From NCBI RefSeq assembly GCF_032854445.1, contig NC_088304.1, positions 12,845,704 to 12,909,703 on the forward strand: a DNA stretch of 64,000 nt, in the 5' to 3' direction. The notes under the pieces were generated by a model. It worked only from the letters and a program-made list of their open reading frames with translations, had not been told where the DNA came from and did no database searches. This DNA comes from Liolophura sinensis. Its lineage: Eukaryota; Mollusca; Polyplacophora; Chitonida; Chitonidae. The stretch's first letter is position 1. Each line of letters opens with the position of its first letter. Both the position numbers and the translations under genes were made by a program. Positions 36,801 through 47,697 of the stretch are shown here, piece by piece.

Positions 36801-39800
36801 TAAAACACTTGTTTTATGTATTCAAACTACACTTGGTGTTATTTCTCTGATAATTGTTCATGTGTTAGGCAATAAAGTGAAGTTATCACGCTGCTGTTGA
36901 CATACTAGGCTTTTGTTGATAAAATGTTTTAGTTGAAGGATTGGTTAGATCAGGTAAAACATAGTAAGTCATTTTGTAACCAAATTAAACCAGTAACAAT
37001 AATATACCTATGTGAGCTGAAAAGGCATCTAATTGTCTTGATCTAAAATGCCGAAATAAAATTTATTTCATATTTTGCAGCTTAATCCTGAAACAAAACA
37101 CGTTTCCTTTGTTTCCTCCAATTTGCATTCAACTGACTAACTAGGTTTTTCCAGATTACAGGAGCGCTGTGAGTCCAGCTCATGCTGGCTTCCTCTCCGG
37201 CTGTACGTGGGAAGGCTCGTCAGCAACCTGTGGATGGCCGTGGGTTTCCCTTGGGCGCTGCCCGGTTTCCACCTACCATAATGCTGACCGCCGTCGTATA
37301 AGTGAAATATTCTTGAGTACGGCGTAATACACCAATCAAATAAATACTAGATTTGACTATTATATGAAGTTCAGGCTCAAACGAAAATTGAGCATCTTGT
37401 GTGGTATTAAACTGAGTGTAGAAAAAGTGTGAACACGTGACCGTGGTAGGTTTAATTTTCTAAATCATCTGACGCACTGACCCACTAGATTTACCTCCAG
37501 TCGAAAGAGCGCTACACTTTTAAAGGGAGTTAACTGTTAGTTTAGGACCCCGGGAAATGTCTTTCAAGGTGTCGCGGGTCAAAATGTACTTTTGCAAACG
37601 TGAACAAATTCATCTCTCTGGAATAAAATTCGCTGCAAGCCTATTAATCTGTAATTTTCATTTTTTTTTTCAGAATGGAAATATGAGGGTGAACAAGGTG
37701 AGTACACAGACGATTTCAATTATCAACTTCATTTTGATGAATATATGTAGAGGAATGCCTAGAATATTAAAGCTTGTGGGTGCCGGATGAAGGATACTAA
37801 CGACAATTTATCGAAATATATCCCACTCTTGCTTTGCTAGACCTTGCCCTATATTTTCCATACCTACAAGAAGGGGCCATAATGCGTTTTGCAACCACCT
37901 CGCGCAGCATCTGATTCTCCTTTTTGTTTGCTTTCTAAAAGGTCCCAACGCATGGAAAGACATTCAGAGCAACTGTGGCGGCCGCGCTCAGTCTCCTGTC
38001 AACATCGACACTTCCAACCTGATCTTTGACGAGTTCCTTGCTTCAGATCCCTTCATATTCCACGGCTATGACAGCGCTGATAATCTGGGCATAACCATGT
38101 CTAACAGTGGACATTCAGGTAGGGAAATTACCCGGTAACGTTTGGAACTTTTATTTCCTCAATAGGGAACCAGAAGGAACTATAGATTTACACTTCGCCT
38201 GACTGTCCACGCGTCTGTGAATTCTGCAGTCTGTCACTCCTTCAGACTAGTTTCCAGGACGTTTTTCAAAACGGTGTACGGGCCCGTGGCCAAGAGTTTG
38301 GCATGCTTGCGCTGTATAGGTCAGACCAGCAGAATGGTCGTGGGTTTCTCTCGTGCTCTGCCTGGTTTCCTCAGACCATAATCCTGGTCACCGTTGTATA
38401 AGTGAAATATTCTTGTACAGCGTAAAACATCAAATATCAAGACAAAAAAAATCGAAATTTGAATCCTGGAGAACAATTTTTGTACTTATATTTGTAGTTT
38501 TTGTCAGTGTGTTTGTAGTTTTTATGTGTAGTTTTTATAATTGTTATATATTTCAGTCCAGCTTACGTTCACCGGTGAGCAACGTTTTCTAACCGGAGGT
38601 AATCTACCAGGCATCTACAACCTTCTGCAGATTCACTTCCACTGGGGAAGCTCTAGCAATCAGGGGTCTGAGCACGCCTTAAATGGCAAATTCTTCCCAA
38701 TGGAGGTAAGATTTTCCATTTATTCAGCAAAAAATGATCTTAAATTTAACAGTTATCTGAGTGATGCCGTAATGTTTTGTTTTTTTTTTTTGTTTTTACA
38801 TCAAATTATTCTGTTAAATATAACCCACATATTCTATTAATTCAGCCTAACGACTCTATTAGGTCAACAGGATATTGAATATAACATAATATCGTGTTTT
38901 AAAGAAGAAAACCCCAAAACATGACACTATAGGCTAAAAAGAGCACATTTTTTTTCTATCTGGTGCCTGCTGCATAATTTTGCTATTTTTCCTCGCCATA
39001 CAAGCCTGAAAACGGCAAAGTTGGCATAAATCGCTGAGTCCATCGCGCCCTCCATCTTTAACACTCTGTAATATATGCTGAGGTGTGTTACCTCTCAGCC
39101 AATGACAGTCGTTAAAACTACCGGCTTGTTGTGTAAACTCGGGACCTACGTCCAACATTCCGGTTTACCGATCGTCAAGCGGAAAACGAACTGTATTGTT
39201 CGCTACCTTCTGGGAAGAAGAGTTCTACCAAAAATGTATGAACTGCACTTCGGCGGTTTCCGACGGCAATTCTACGAAATACAGAAAGACTTCAGGACTA
39301 GTTCTTTGGCAAAATGGAGTCGCCCACAGCGGATTTTGGCGCTGACTTTATTTAGAAATAAAGAACGTGTGGTACATATTAGAATTTTTGTTATAACATG
39401 CACCTGCGAGTAAAATCAGTCTTTTCAATGATATTTGAATGATATTTAAATTTTCTTCTCCTTTATTAACAGAATGCATTCTAGCATCACTCAGACAACA
39501 TACTTTCTGTTAAAATGAACAGATTATTTTTTCGAATGTATACTCCTTAATTCTTCACTTCTAAGGTGTGTTATCATGGCCCTGTCCACCTGTCTAAAGC
39601 TATTGACCGAAAATTATAATTAGGGACGCATTTAAAATTACCCATAGACATGTAAATCCGTAATTACACAAATCTGCATACCAGACATTGGAACAGGATC
39701 TTTTCATTCTGTTTTCCTCATTCTCATGGGAGGAGGAGGGGGTCATTCATCTGTGTAACGGACAAATGATATAGTTCAAATTCTTTCAGATTAAAAGTTT

Positions 39801-42625
39801 TGATTTTCATTGCGAAATGAGTTAGCCATGTCTGATTTTGTGAACACGATGAATCTGTTAATCAACAATTGCGCTGGCATTTACTGTAATACAAAGTGAT
39901 TATCAAGATAATGCGTTGCATATTGCAGAAAGCGACGTTTTAATTCCCCAAAACGTTTTTGACAGATATACGTTGTAATATGGATTATTGCGCAAACATT
40001 TTGTACTTAACCAGGTGGAGTCTTAATGGTGAGCTCGGAAGCTCTCTTAATTTCGAGTTCACCACTGGAAAAATACCACTCGTGAACTCGTACAAGTAAT
40101 CGGAACGATAGATTTCGTGACTTTCACCTTGGCAAGTTTAATGCAATGGTTAATAACATGAAAAGGTAACAAAGCTGTTTGTCTAAAATCTTTTGATCCT
40201 GTTTTGACGTTTTGAATTTGTTACTGTCAAACTATACTACACCTTACATTTGCAGATGCACGTGGTTCATACCCATAGCAAGTACAACGTCTCTGAGGCT
40301 TTGGAGGCGCCCAATGGGCTAGCCGTCCTTGGTTTCTTCTTTGAGGTGAGCTTTGCCGTAACTGTAACGCCGCTTGTTGACGCCCACTGTCTTTGTTTGG
40401 TGCTGCAGCGTTACAGTTTTTGTTACGTACAGCTAATCCTACTCTCACAAACATGATTAAAAACTAGATCAGTTCTTAAATGATTTCCTATATTTCCTCA
40501 AAAATAGAAGTTCTGATAAACTCAAGGCTGAGTGGCCGTATTGGTCAGAAAGTCGTTCAAAGATTCAATCAAAAGGACCATTACTATTTGTTCCATCTCA
40601 GTTTTGTGCATTTTTTGTTTTCTTTCAGATAAGCGATTATGACAACGCTGCAATGGAACGGCTTCTGGACCATTTTAACTATGTGATATATAAAGGTAAG
40701 GTTTAAACACTTTATCCTGCAGTATTAGTAGACGGTTTCGCAAGGACAGTGTGTTCAATTCATGCCGTCTTTTGACGGATTATATAGATTAAATTATGTC
40801 ACCTTTCGTCACGTGTACATTGGGGCAGCATGTTGGGACGGTGATTGGACGCCTACCCTCAGACCATTTGGTTTGTTGTGAAAGAAAGTGTTGCTTGGAT
40901 TTGTTGAAGACAAGTGAATGTGGCAAAGGGTAAATACGCTTGTGCGTGTGAGACGTGTGTTTGTCATCAGCACAGCATTTGAAGTGTCTGTTCGCCAAGA
41001 CTCATTTAGGGAAGCCTGAGTAAAGTGAAGTCGTGTGTGTGTGAGAGATAAAGTAATAAAAAACATGTTGACACAAGTGTAACAATTTAGCTGATTTTTC
41101 GACCCGTCAGGCCTGCATTTTGTTCTATAGTAAACACCTGATCTTAGTAATGCTATATCATTCATTCATGAGCCGTTATGGATTTTCACAGATTGTCGGC
41201 GTCTTTGACTATCAAAACACAATCGAATATATTTTGGTTACAGGAGGAAAGATTGAGTTGAAGCCGTTTCCGATTGCCTCTTTGATGGTAGAGGACGTTT
41301 GGAACTTTTACCGGTATCAAGGAAGTTTAACAACGCCCGGTTGTTACCAAAGCGTTATCTGGACAGTCTTCAACCAACCAATCATGATTTCTGAGAGACA
41401 GGTAAATTCCAGAAACTGACGTCTTGTTGAACGTCTTGGGATTGCACGTTCTATATCAAGAAGTACATTCAGTACATGCGTTATTCCTGAAATTGCAAAA
41501 CGCCACAGCAAGGTATAGGATTATCTACCCCATAGGAAGTATTGACGGATGGCAATTTTACTAATAAAATTAGGCGTCTCTTTTTATATGTGCTCTTGCC
41601 AGGATACGGTTGCGGTACTACACTAAAAAAAATTAATCTGTTAATTTCAACAGAAAATGTCTTGAGTGATGGAAGTATGCATGCTGTTGTTATAACACAG
41701 TATTGTCATATTCAACATAATATCCTGTTAGTCTAGAATCGCTGTTAAATTAATAGAATATTTTATTTTGGGGTTATATTCAACAGAATAACCCGTTGCA
41801 ATAACCAAATACATTATAACATCACTGAAAGCATTCTTTCTGATGAAATTAAGGGTGCAGAAGTGGCGTTAAACCATAATCATTCGTGTTAAGCAGGCAG
41901 TTTTGGTACTGCCTCATTTTCCAAACATTCTAAAGCCAACACTGACATAGCCACATGGCATACTTGAGACATCCTATTTGCGATTGAATCATTTTGCGAT
42001 ACTCTTCTAAACCGTGGATATTTGGCGTGGATTGTTGTTCCGTTGGCTGAGCCTTTCTTGCTGAGGGACTAATAGCTTTTAGGGGCCTTAAGACTTAGAT
42101 TGTTTAAACATTGTTCGCTGCCCTATTGTCTTTGGGGTTGCATGTTCAAATCTGGCTCTCGCGGTCTTGGCTGCGGCTTTAAGTTAAGATGGTTGTTCTT
42201 TACCTGGCGATGGTTGGCGGTGCACTCGGTTTTCCTCCAACCAAAAACCTGACCGTTGTCCTACAGGCTAAATATTTTTGATCTGTGTAAAACACGCACC
42301 AATCAAATAGATGTTGCCACAGTTGCACAGCTAGCGCTTTGGTGTCCAGAGATCTGGTAAGTGTTGATGTTGCAATCGTCTCAGTTTTATTCCCGTGCTT
42401 TACATTCAGATGGAAAAATTCAGAATGCTACAAGAGTACGAACCTGGTTCAGGGAAAGTGGATTATATGTCCGACAACTTCCGACCTCTACAGAAACTAA
42501 ACGGGAGGCCACTCTACACGACGGACTACAGTCAGGACAGATGGGGCTCAGTTTCTGGTGCAAGTGCGTTCACAATTTCCTGGACCACTGCTCTTCTTGT
42601 ATACGGGATTTACACGTTTCTGTGA
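28797..42625 (+). CDS. Secreted/GPI-anchored alpha-carbonic anhydrase (CA IV/XV-like), 8 coding exons
   Basis: Catalyses CO2 + H2O to bicarbonate + H+ outside the cell. Coding exons: 28797-28851, 37674-37697 (a 24-nt microexon), 37942-38118, 38557-38705, 40256-40345, 40629-40695, 41244-41401, 42410-42625. All introns are GT-AG and the frames join to a 311-aa protein. Residues 1-18 are a signal peptide. The alpha-CA signature AQSPVNI is at 42-48. Zinc ligands are H112 and H114 (IHFHWG) and H137 (MEMHVVH). The gatekeepers E124 and T217 (SLTTP) and the proton-shuttle His (H84, equivalent to H64 of human CA II) are present. C38 and C221 match the disulfide of secreted CAs. DNFRPLQ is at 262-268. 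The last ~19 residues are hydrophobic and end at the stop, as in GPI-anchored CA IV/XV. N146-V-S is a possible glycosylation site. The gene lacks a nacrein-type Gly-Asn repeat insert. Intron 1 (8.8 kb) holds a DNA transposon. Activity is predicted from intact residues; a role in shell formation is only a guess. Confidence 0.96.
29612..29772. mobile_element. MITE-like element with 'ggggccgattccacaaag' ends
   Basis: The left end is answered by 'ttgtgaaagggtcc'. The interior 'tcttaaaacaaatgtcggaa' and 'accaaaaactaag' recur at 22190-22340. In carbonic anhydrase intron 1. Confidence 0.6.
30116..30182 (+). mobile_element. SINE-B 3' fragment
   Basis: 'cgtcgtcatatgactgaaaa' through 'cgttaaaccccaagcactca'. 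Similar remnants are at 45649-45700 and, reversed, at 27028-27075. Confidence 0.85.
31187..31270 (+). mobile_element. SINE-A 3' fragment
   Basis: Tail module 'tttctcccgccataatgctg' to 'tggaatatttctgagta', inside carbonic anhydrase intron 1. Confidence 0.75.
32222..32330 (+). mobile_element. SINE-A 3' fragment
   Basis: 'gtcgtggtttccccctagg' through 'gtataagtgaaatattcttg'; in carbonic anhydrase intron 1. Confidence 0.82.
33033..33121 (+). mobile_element. SINE-A 3' fragment
   Basis: Diverged tail module with a deletion; in carbonic anhydrase intron 1. Confidence 0.7.
35725..36675 (+). CDS. Transposase-related protein of the DUF7869/RNase-H-like type
   Basis: An intact frame of 316 codons starting in-window at a GTG; the first in-frame ATG is near codon 45, so the true start is either there or in an undetected upstream exon. 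Residues FTVDMQKV (41-48), WADNCTGQNKNW (116-127) and GHTFMRADSVHGCIGRKMKK (154-173) match, as I recall, the conserved blocks of DUF7869-containing proteins common in invertebrates. D44 and D118 would fit acidic residues of an RNase-H-like fold; residue 168 is Gly where I would expect an acidic residue in relatives, so catalysis is uncertain. The protein is short compared with the 500+ residues I remember for the family, suggesting an N-terminal loss. It lies wholly inside the inverted ends of the transposon and inside a carbonic anhydrase intron. The link to DUF7869 is from memory and unverified. Confidence 0.7.
   Translation: MITTNWTTFLKTIQSGCSHVFCTHYREDHDGAVDKENTSIFTVDMQKVILLPKMTIKEHFFVSRLVVFNETFASVKEDGDFVILWHEAIRGRLGVDIASTYIKCLCLCETDFVIFWADNCTGQNKNWVPYTVLCWCVNQPWGPQSITMKYFERGHTFMRADSVHGCIGRKMKKCPEICNFQDFVDLCDKSGTKIKPITMQYHDFYEFEDGHGNRKSKNVTLPHLSSISVAEFRKGSRAMWFKEGFEGDYMYQEVDFLKPKFRLDFTPPTQNEPRGIPSVKRQNILKLADSFPAAKRKFWQEIPVNDNNDDLVEHFG
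36871..36876 (+). terminator. Polyadenylation signal of the transposon ORF
   Basis: AATAAA at 195 nt past the stop codon and before the right inverted end, consistent with an element-encoded transcript. Confidence 0.45.
38328..38436 (+). mobile_element. SINE-A 3' fragment in carbonic anhydrase intron 3
   Basis: 'aatggtcgtgggtttctctc' through 'cttgtacagcgtaaaacatc'; it fills a quarter of a 438-bp intron. Confidence 0.82.
38729..39541. mobile_element. Long member of the AT-rich MITE family in carbonic anhydrase intron 4
   Basis: The left arm 'tcttaaatttaacag...tctgagtgatgc' and the right arm 'gcatcactcagacaacatac...aacagattattttttcg' are inverted. Between them lies about 600 bp not seen in the short copies, with no recognisable product. 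This is either a fuller parent element or an insertion between two copies. Confidence 0.5.
41618..41860. mobile_element. AT-rich MITE copy in carbonic anhydrase intron 7
   Basis: 'cactaaaaaaaattaatctg', 'gttgttataacacagtattg' and 'atttcaacagaaaatgtctt' match the family at 17448-17598. Confidence 0.65.
42040..42310 (+). mobile_element. Old tRNA-derived SINE in carbonic anhydrase intron 7
   Basis: A B-box-like 'gcatgttcaaatctgg', then 'cggttttcctccaaccaaaa' and the tail 'gtaaaacacgcaccaatcaa'. It is well diverged from SINE-A. Confidence 0.55.
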
Positions 42626-44099
42626 TGCGAGGAAATTGTCTGAAGAGAATGGTTTATATTCTAGCCTAGTAAAACGTCATACTTCTGTGATTGAAGGACA
42701 ACGATGACAAAATCGATGGCTTTGTTATCCGCAAGTTAACTTCCTATGTCACTGTTTGGCCGGATGTGTGGTATCCCATGATGCTGTTGGATGTTCCGTC
42801 GAATTTCCGTTCACGTGTATCCTGTCAACGATTGAAGAATTTTCCCTACAATAGTCAGTTCTTTTCAAGAATGTCTCCACTTCTGACAGACTGTCTCTTT
42901 CGCAGACTTACAAAACGGAACAAACCATTCACGATTTGTAACCAGCGTGGACGGACATAGTGAAAATAGCACAATGATAGTTTAAGAAGTAGCCGCCAGA
43001 GATGTAGAATAGCTACAGGTAGTTTAGGTTTTAGTTTTCTAGAAACTTTTTGGTTGTCATACTTTACCAGTGCACACATTGACTGAAAAAAAAATTTTAT
43101 CACGTAGATTGTAACACCAGGTCTCTATGATTGGCATAAAATCATAAAACAATATAACTGTCAAATAGTTTTAGCTTCCAAAAAAAGGAAAAAAGCTTTT
43201 TTTAGGCGGGGACATAAGGTTTTATATTTCACTTAATTTTGGAGTATTCTGTTATAGGACTTTTATCGTTCCTTGTTCCGAATTGCATTGTAATTAGCTC
43301 CCATCAAAAGAACGTGTAGAGCCTGTCTTTTCTGACGTTTTCGTCAGTTATGTTTTCCTAAACATACTCACATCTTGCAAACTGATTCGACGGGAAGAAT
43401 GAAGGTCATAGGTTATATTGAGTATGTGATGCGCCTAATTGTGATACTATTATATAGATTGATTTTTATATTTTAAAATCCGAAAGGATCTAAATATCAT
43501 AAAAAAATTATCATCCATATTTCAAACAGAATGACAATGAGAAAATAACAAAACAGTATAAAATGAAGAAATTTAATTAAAAATTAGCTGGGAGGCTTGT
43601 AACCCCTTTATTATCATCTGTAATATGATTTATTCATTAAATGTACCATTTAAGAGAACCCATGTTATCATGTGTAACTTTCAATTTCATTAAATACAGT
43701 ATTTTTAATGTAATAAATAAGAATTAAAATTAATGAAAATTTGTTCTTTATTTTAAAGGCATTTAAGAATTGGACTAATGATAATCAGATGGTTTGTCAG
43801 GCACCAGACAAAGTCTGGTTAACTTCCGGATCTGTAGTTATATTTCAAAAAAAAAAAAAAAAAATTACCGCCTTTGTATGTGTGTAAAATGCTCGAGTAA
43901 GGCGTTGTTGAATACAAATACAGCAATAGATTTGATCGTGGCAGAGGGCTTAAGGTATTTGCCATTCTAGTACAACGCCAAATGCAGGCGTTGTGTGCCC
44001 AGTACCATTCTGGGGTTCGGAATTTCAAGATACCTCTCGGGGTCTTGCTTAACGAGCAACGGTACTCTTTTAGCAATGCTCTTTAAGCTGTACTCGTTC
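42626..44099. other. Carbonic anhydrase 3' UTR and intergenic sequence
   Basis: AT-rich. The 3' UTR probably ends somewhere in here. No further gene seen. Confidence 0.4.
43713..43718 (+). terminator. Possible polyadenylation signal of the carbonic anhydrase
   Basis: AATAAA in an AT-rich stretch about 1.1 kb after the stop codon at 42625. The 3' UTR end is not determinable from sequence, and other AATAAA-like motifs exist, so this is weak. Confidence 0.2.
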
Positions 44100-44586
44100 A
44101 ACTGTACCCTTTCATGTTGTGTTGCATGAAGTTGACGGAGACCACTTATCTTCCAAACATGACATACGTCCAATGTCCAGGTCTCTCAAGTAATGAGAAT
44201 TGGGGTAATGGTGGTTTTCTCTACGTTTCTTCTTCCCATAATCATAACAAGGGATAGCAACTCTTTTAAGATTCCATTTCTTGTTTTCGAAGTCGGGTGA
44301 CCCGGGATCAAACCCGGATCGCGTTTTAATAATGGCACTGATTGTTGTCTTATCGTCATATGACTAAAAAAATTGTTAGGAACAAGGTTAAACCTCAAGC
44401 CTTCATTCTTCCATGTTTCTGGGTGCCCCATTGGAAAAGTGGCAGACGGTGCTTTTTCGAGTAACCTTGCATGAAGTTCCCTTTAGACATGTCACAGGGT
44501 GGAAAAGTTCAGATGACAACCTTAGTTCCATCGTTCCCTCCACTCATAATTTACTGGCCGCCATTATACAAGTAAGATATCATTAT
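44100..44586 (+). mobile_element. SINE-C/SINE-B remnants
   Basis: 'gaccacttatcttccaaaca', then a SINE-B tail ('cgtcatatgactaaaaaaat', about 44340-44400) and a SINE-C-like stretch ending 'gccgccattatacaagtaag'. Confidence 0.45.
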
Positions 44587-44852
44587 GGGCCGCCATAGCC
44601 GAGTGGTTAGCGTGCCGGCCCGCCCGAATAACCCTGGGCCCACTCATCAATGCGGTCGATGTGAATTTAAGTCTAGATCATGTTAGCTTCCTTTCCAGTC
44701 GTACGTGAGAAGGTCTGACAGCAACATGCGGATGGCCCTGGGTTTCCCTCGTACTCTGACCGGTTTCCTCCCACCATATAATGCTGGCCGCCGTCGTGTA
44801 ATTGAAATATTCTGGAGTTCAGTGTAACACACCAATCAAATAAATGAATAAA
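44587..44852 (+). mobile_element. SINE-A copy, full length, variant tRNA head
   Basis: The head 'gccgccatagccgagtggtt' has the A box GCCGAGTGG, closer to Leu/Ser-type tRNAs than the 'tggctcagttgg' heads elsewhere. The body matches SINE-A. Confidence 0.88.
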
Positions 44853-45396
44853 ATTGGATTACTTGATTGTACAAACAATACTTTACAAAGACTTGCAAAA
44901 TAAATTATGGTTGGTTAAGCGGGGGGGGTACAAGTGGGGGTACATGTGGAGGGGGGACAAAGTATTAACATAGTGAGCGTGGAAAATGAAAGCGGCTGAG
45001 TCGATAGCGAATTTATTATCCCAGTGAAATTTAAATTTGTGAGAAATTTATGAAGAAACGGGTATTTGCTAGTGTTTAGTATATATCGATGAACAACCAG
45101 TGTCGCGTAGCGCTTGGGAGGAAATCAGGAATGGTGTACATGTAATGCGGAATCTTTCATCACAGTGTGAATTCTTTTCAAAATGAAGGGACGTGCACGT
45201 GAATCGTAGTTTATCTTGTCACCTCCAAATCTCGTTCTGAAGCGAGATTTCGCCTTGCATGAATTTCACGCCTGATATGTTCACAACGAAATGCTCAGCC
45301 AAACTGTTCTGATCATTACAACGACGAAGACGTCAGCCCAAGCAGTTGGACGGTGTTGCCAGAGCCAATTTTACAACAACAACGTTAAAAAAGCAG

Positions 45397-45570
45397 CTCA
45401 TGCTGGCTTCCTCTCCGGCCGTCAGTGGGAAAGTCTGTAGCAACCTGCGGATGGTCGTGGGTTCCCTCTGGGCTCCGTCGGATTCCCTCCCACCACGATG
45501 CTGGCAGCTGTCGTGTGAGCGAAATATTCTGGGGTACAGGGTAAAATACCCAATTAAATAAAGAAATAAA
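45397..45570 (+). mobile_element. SINE-A copy, 5'-truncated
   Basis: From 'agctcatgctggcttcctct' to 'aattaaataaagaaataaa'. Confidence 0.88.
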
Positions 45571-46006
45571 CGAAACTGCATGTCGATGAGTCAACGGCCG
45601 TGATCAAACTGTTACCTGTCCAAGCCAGGACAAAGAACATCATCAAAAAGGTGCTTCGTCGTCATAGGACTGAAAAATTGAGTACGACTTTACTCATGCA
45701 ATAAGCTGCTTCATCAAATGATTAATTGTATTAAACATGATTCTGCGCTTAAAGGTTGCAAATCGATGACGTGATGCCCGGACGACTTTTGATGCTTATG
45801 GGTACATAATATTTGCATATTTTTTGATCCAGTGGAAAGCGTATTGTTATTATAGCTTGTGTCACGCTGAAAATAGTATGATAGCCTCGTACAACTTTTT
45901 TTGAATTAATAAGAATGTGTGTGCTATATTTGACAGAATAATCTACCGAATTGACGTTAAATTTAACAGAGAGCAGATTTTGAATAGTATTAAACCTGAG
46001 CATATG

Positions 46007-46370
46007 GACCGGCCCTAATAGCACAGTCGGTAGAGCGTCCGCTTCGGGACCGGTAGATCCATGATCAATTCTTGATCGAGTCACACCTAAGACTTTAAAA
46101 GAGGAAGTTGTAACTTCCTCGCCTGGCGTTCAGCATGAAGGGGATAGTGCAACGACTGGTTGACCCGTATCAGTATAATGGCTCGGGCGGGGCAGCTTAC
46201 TTGCCTTCGGTAAGTCGTTTCAGTGAAGCAGCACTAAATAAAAGAGCGGTGGAAATCCGTCCTGCAACAAGGAGGCACATTACACGTACATGCACCCTAA
46301 TGATTCCTTCGTCGTCATATGACGAAGGAATTGTCGAGTACGACGTTAAACCCCAAGCACACACTCACTC
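46007..46370 (+). mobile_element. SINE-B copy, full length, 13-bp target duplication
   Basis: Nearly identical to the 9221 copy. The target duplication acctgagcatatg is at 45994-46006 and 46371-46383. It was inserted next to a MITE copy. Confidence 0.94.
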
Positions 46371-46734
46371 ACCTGAGCATATGACCGAGATTGTAATTCA
46401 CTTGATAAAAGTACATTATATATACAGTCCCAGCAATGAGCTAAGCGCTGAAAAAAAAGAGCTGTGTACTTTTATCTTACTTAAGTTACTAACATGTTGT
46501 CGTCGATCGAATGTTTGTACATAGGTATTAATTTATATACATCCTGTCCAACAGAGAATAATGGCCAGATCGCAATTTGATATAGGTCTAGAACATGTGA
46601 GATGTGTACTATCCGTTACCGTCTATTGTGAACACACAATAGCCGTAAGTAAGAATGTGACTATAGACACTTCAGGTGTTTTATTACATGCAGGTGTTCG
46701 CCGTGCGTTTTCCGATGGGCTGCACGTCAATATG

Positions 46735-46872
46735 TTTATTTTGATTGGTGTTTTACACCGTACTCAAGAATATTTCACTTATATGGCGACAGCCATCATT
46801 ATGGTAGAAGGAAACCGTACAGAGATCGTGGAACACACGAGACCATCTGCAGTTTGCTGTAGGACCTTCACA
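46735..46872 (-). mobile_element. SINE-A fragment
   Basis: Reverse-strand 3' half, 'gattggtgttttacaccgta' to 'ctgtaggaccttcaca'. Confidence 0.82.
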
Positions 46873-47142
46873 CATGTGATCGTGGCTGGCAATATAGGCA
46901 TGTTCATTGTTATTGAAAAATGCAATTTAATGCTATTTGTTTTTTTCTTTGAGTATGTGCCAAAACCGGCATGGCAAAGAAATACATTCAGCCGATATAT
47001 TAATCTAAAACATTTGACAACATTCAGCTGTAGACTGTTTTTTAAACGAGTAGGGAGCTGGTACGTGACCGAGTGGTAAAAGCGCTTTGTTATCGAAACC
47101 AGACGTCATTTAATATCACACCGATATCCTAATTATCCAAGA

Positions 47143-47343
47143 ATGCGGTCGCTGTGAGTTTAAATCCAGCACATGCTGGCTTCCTCTCCGGCCGTACGTG
47201 GGAAGGTCTTTCAGCAACCTGCGGATCGTCGTGGGTTTCACCCGGGCTGTGCCCGGTTTCCTCCCACCATAATGCTGGCAGACGTCGTATAAGTGAAATA
47301 TTCTTGAGCACGGCATAAAACACCAATAAAATAAATAAATAAT
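47143..47343 (+). mobile_element. SINE-A copy, 5'-truncated
   Basis: Starts 'atgcggtcgctgtgagttta' and is otherwise complete. Confidence 0.9.
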
Positions 47344-47697
47344 TATCCCAGAAGAAATGGCATAGTGTGCAATAGGCGTGGAGAGTAATCTGTTTTACTC
47401 TGCAGGATATGGCCGAAATACTGCCGATGTGGCGTTAAGCCACATTCATTCATTTATTCATTTTTCTTACAACAGCAGGCCCACAAAATGAACGCAGTAA
47501 TAAAGCCAACACAAATGTCTCGGCGAATAGAAAACACTGAGCAAAGGCCTGTGTTGCATCGGGAACCCGGAAATCTGATTCTCGTCAGGACCCCTTGATT
47601 CCCAAGAACAATTTTCAAAAGAGGTGATTGTTCTCACACTCAGAAAATATAAACTGTGGAAGAAAATATAACCTGTAGAAGAAAATTTAAAGCGAAA

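Larger units (their letters stand above)
35330..37164 (+). mobile_element. DNA transposon with 31-bp inverted ends and 4-bp target duplication
   Basis: The left end (from 35330, CTCCTGTCATCTGGAAAAAC...) and the reverse complement of the right end (to 37164) agree over 31 bp with two mismatches. The element is flanked by CGCT at 35326-35329 and 37165-37168. It sits in a SINE whose 'atgcggtcgct' stops at 35329 and resumes 'cgctgtgagtccagctc' at 37165, so the insertion boundary is precise. Subterminal copies of the 'acctagtaagtca' motif recur inside both ends (about 35473, 35522, 35580, 35660, 36955). It carries one ORF (35725-36675). I could not assign a superfamily; 4-bp duplications occur in several. 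It could be a non-autonomous derivative with part of the transposase lost. Confidence 0.85.
35318..37347 (+). mobile_element. 5'-truncated SINE-A split by the DNA transposon
   Basis: Only 'atgcggtcgct' (35319-35329) lies left of the transposon. The rest resumes at 37165 and runs to the AATA tail near 37347. The truncation point equals that of several other copies. Confidence 0.85.

Noticed and set aside
39075-39413. 112-codon frame in carbonic anhydrase intron 4
   Set aside because: No recognisable domain; it lies within the interior of a MITE-like element and has no splice evidence.
46561-47079. 172-codon plus-strand frame
   Set aside because: Its middle is a reversed SINE-A fragment and the rest lacks domain-like sequence or splice logic.
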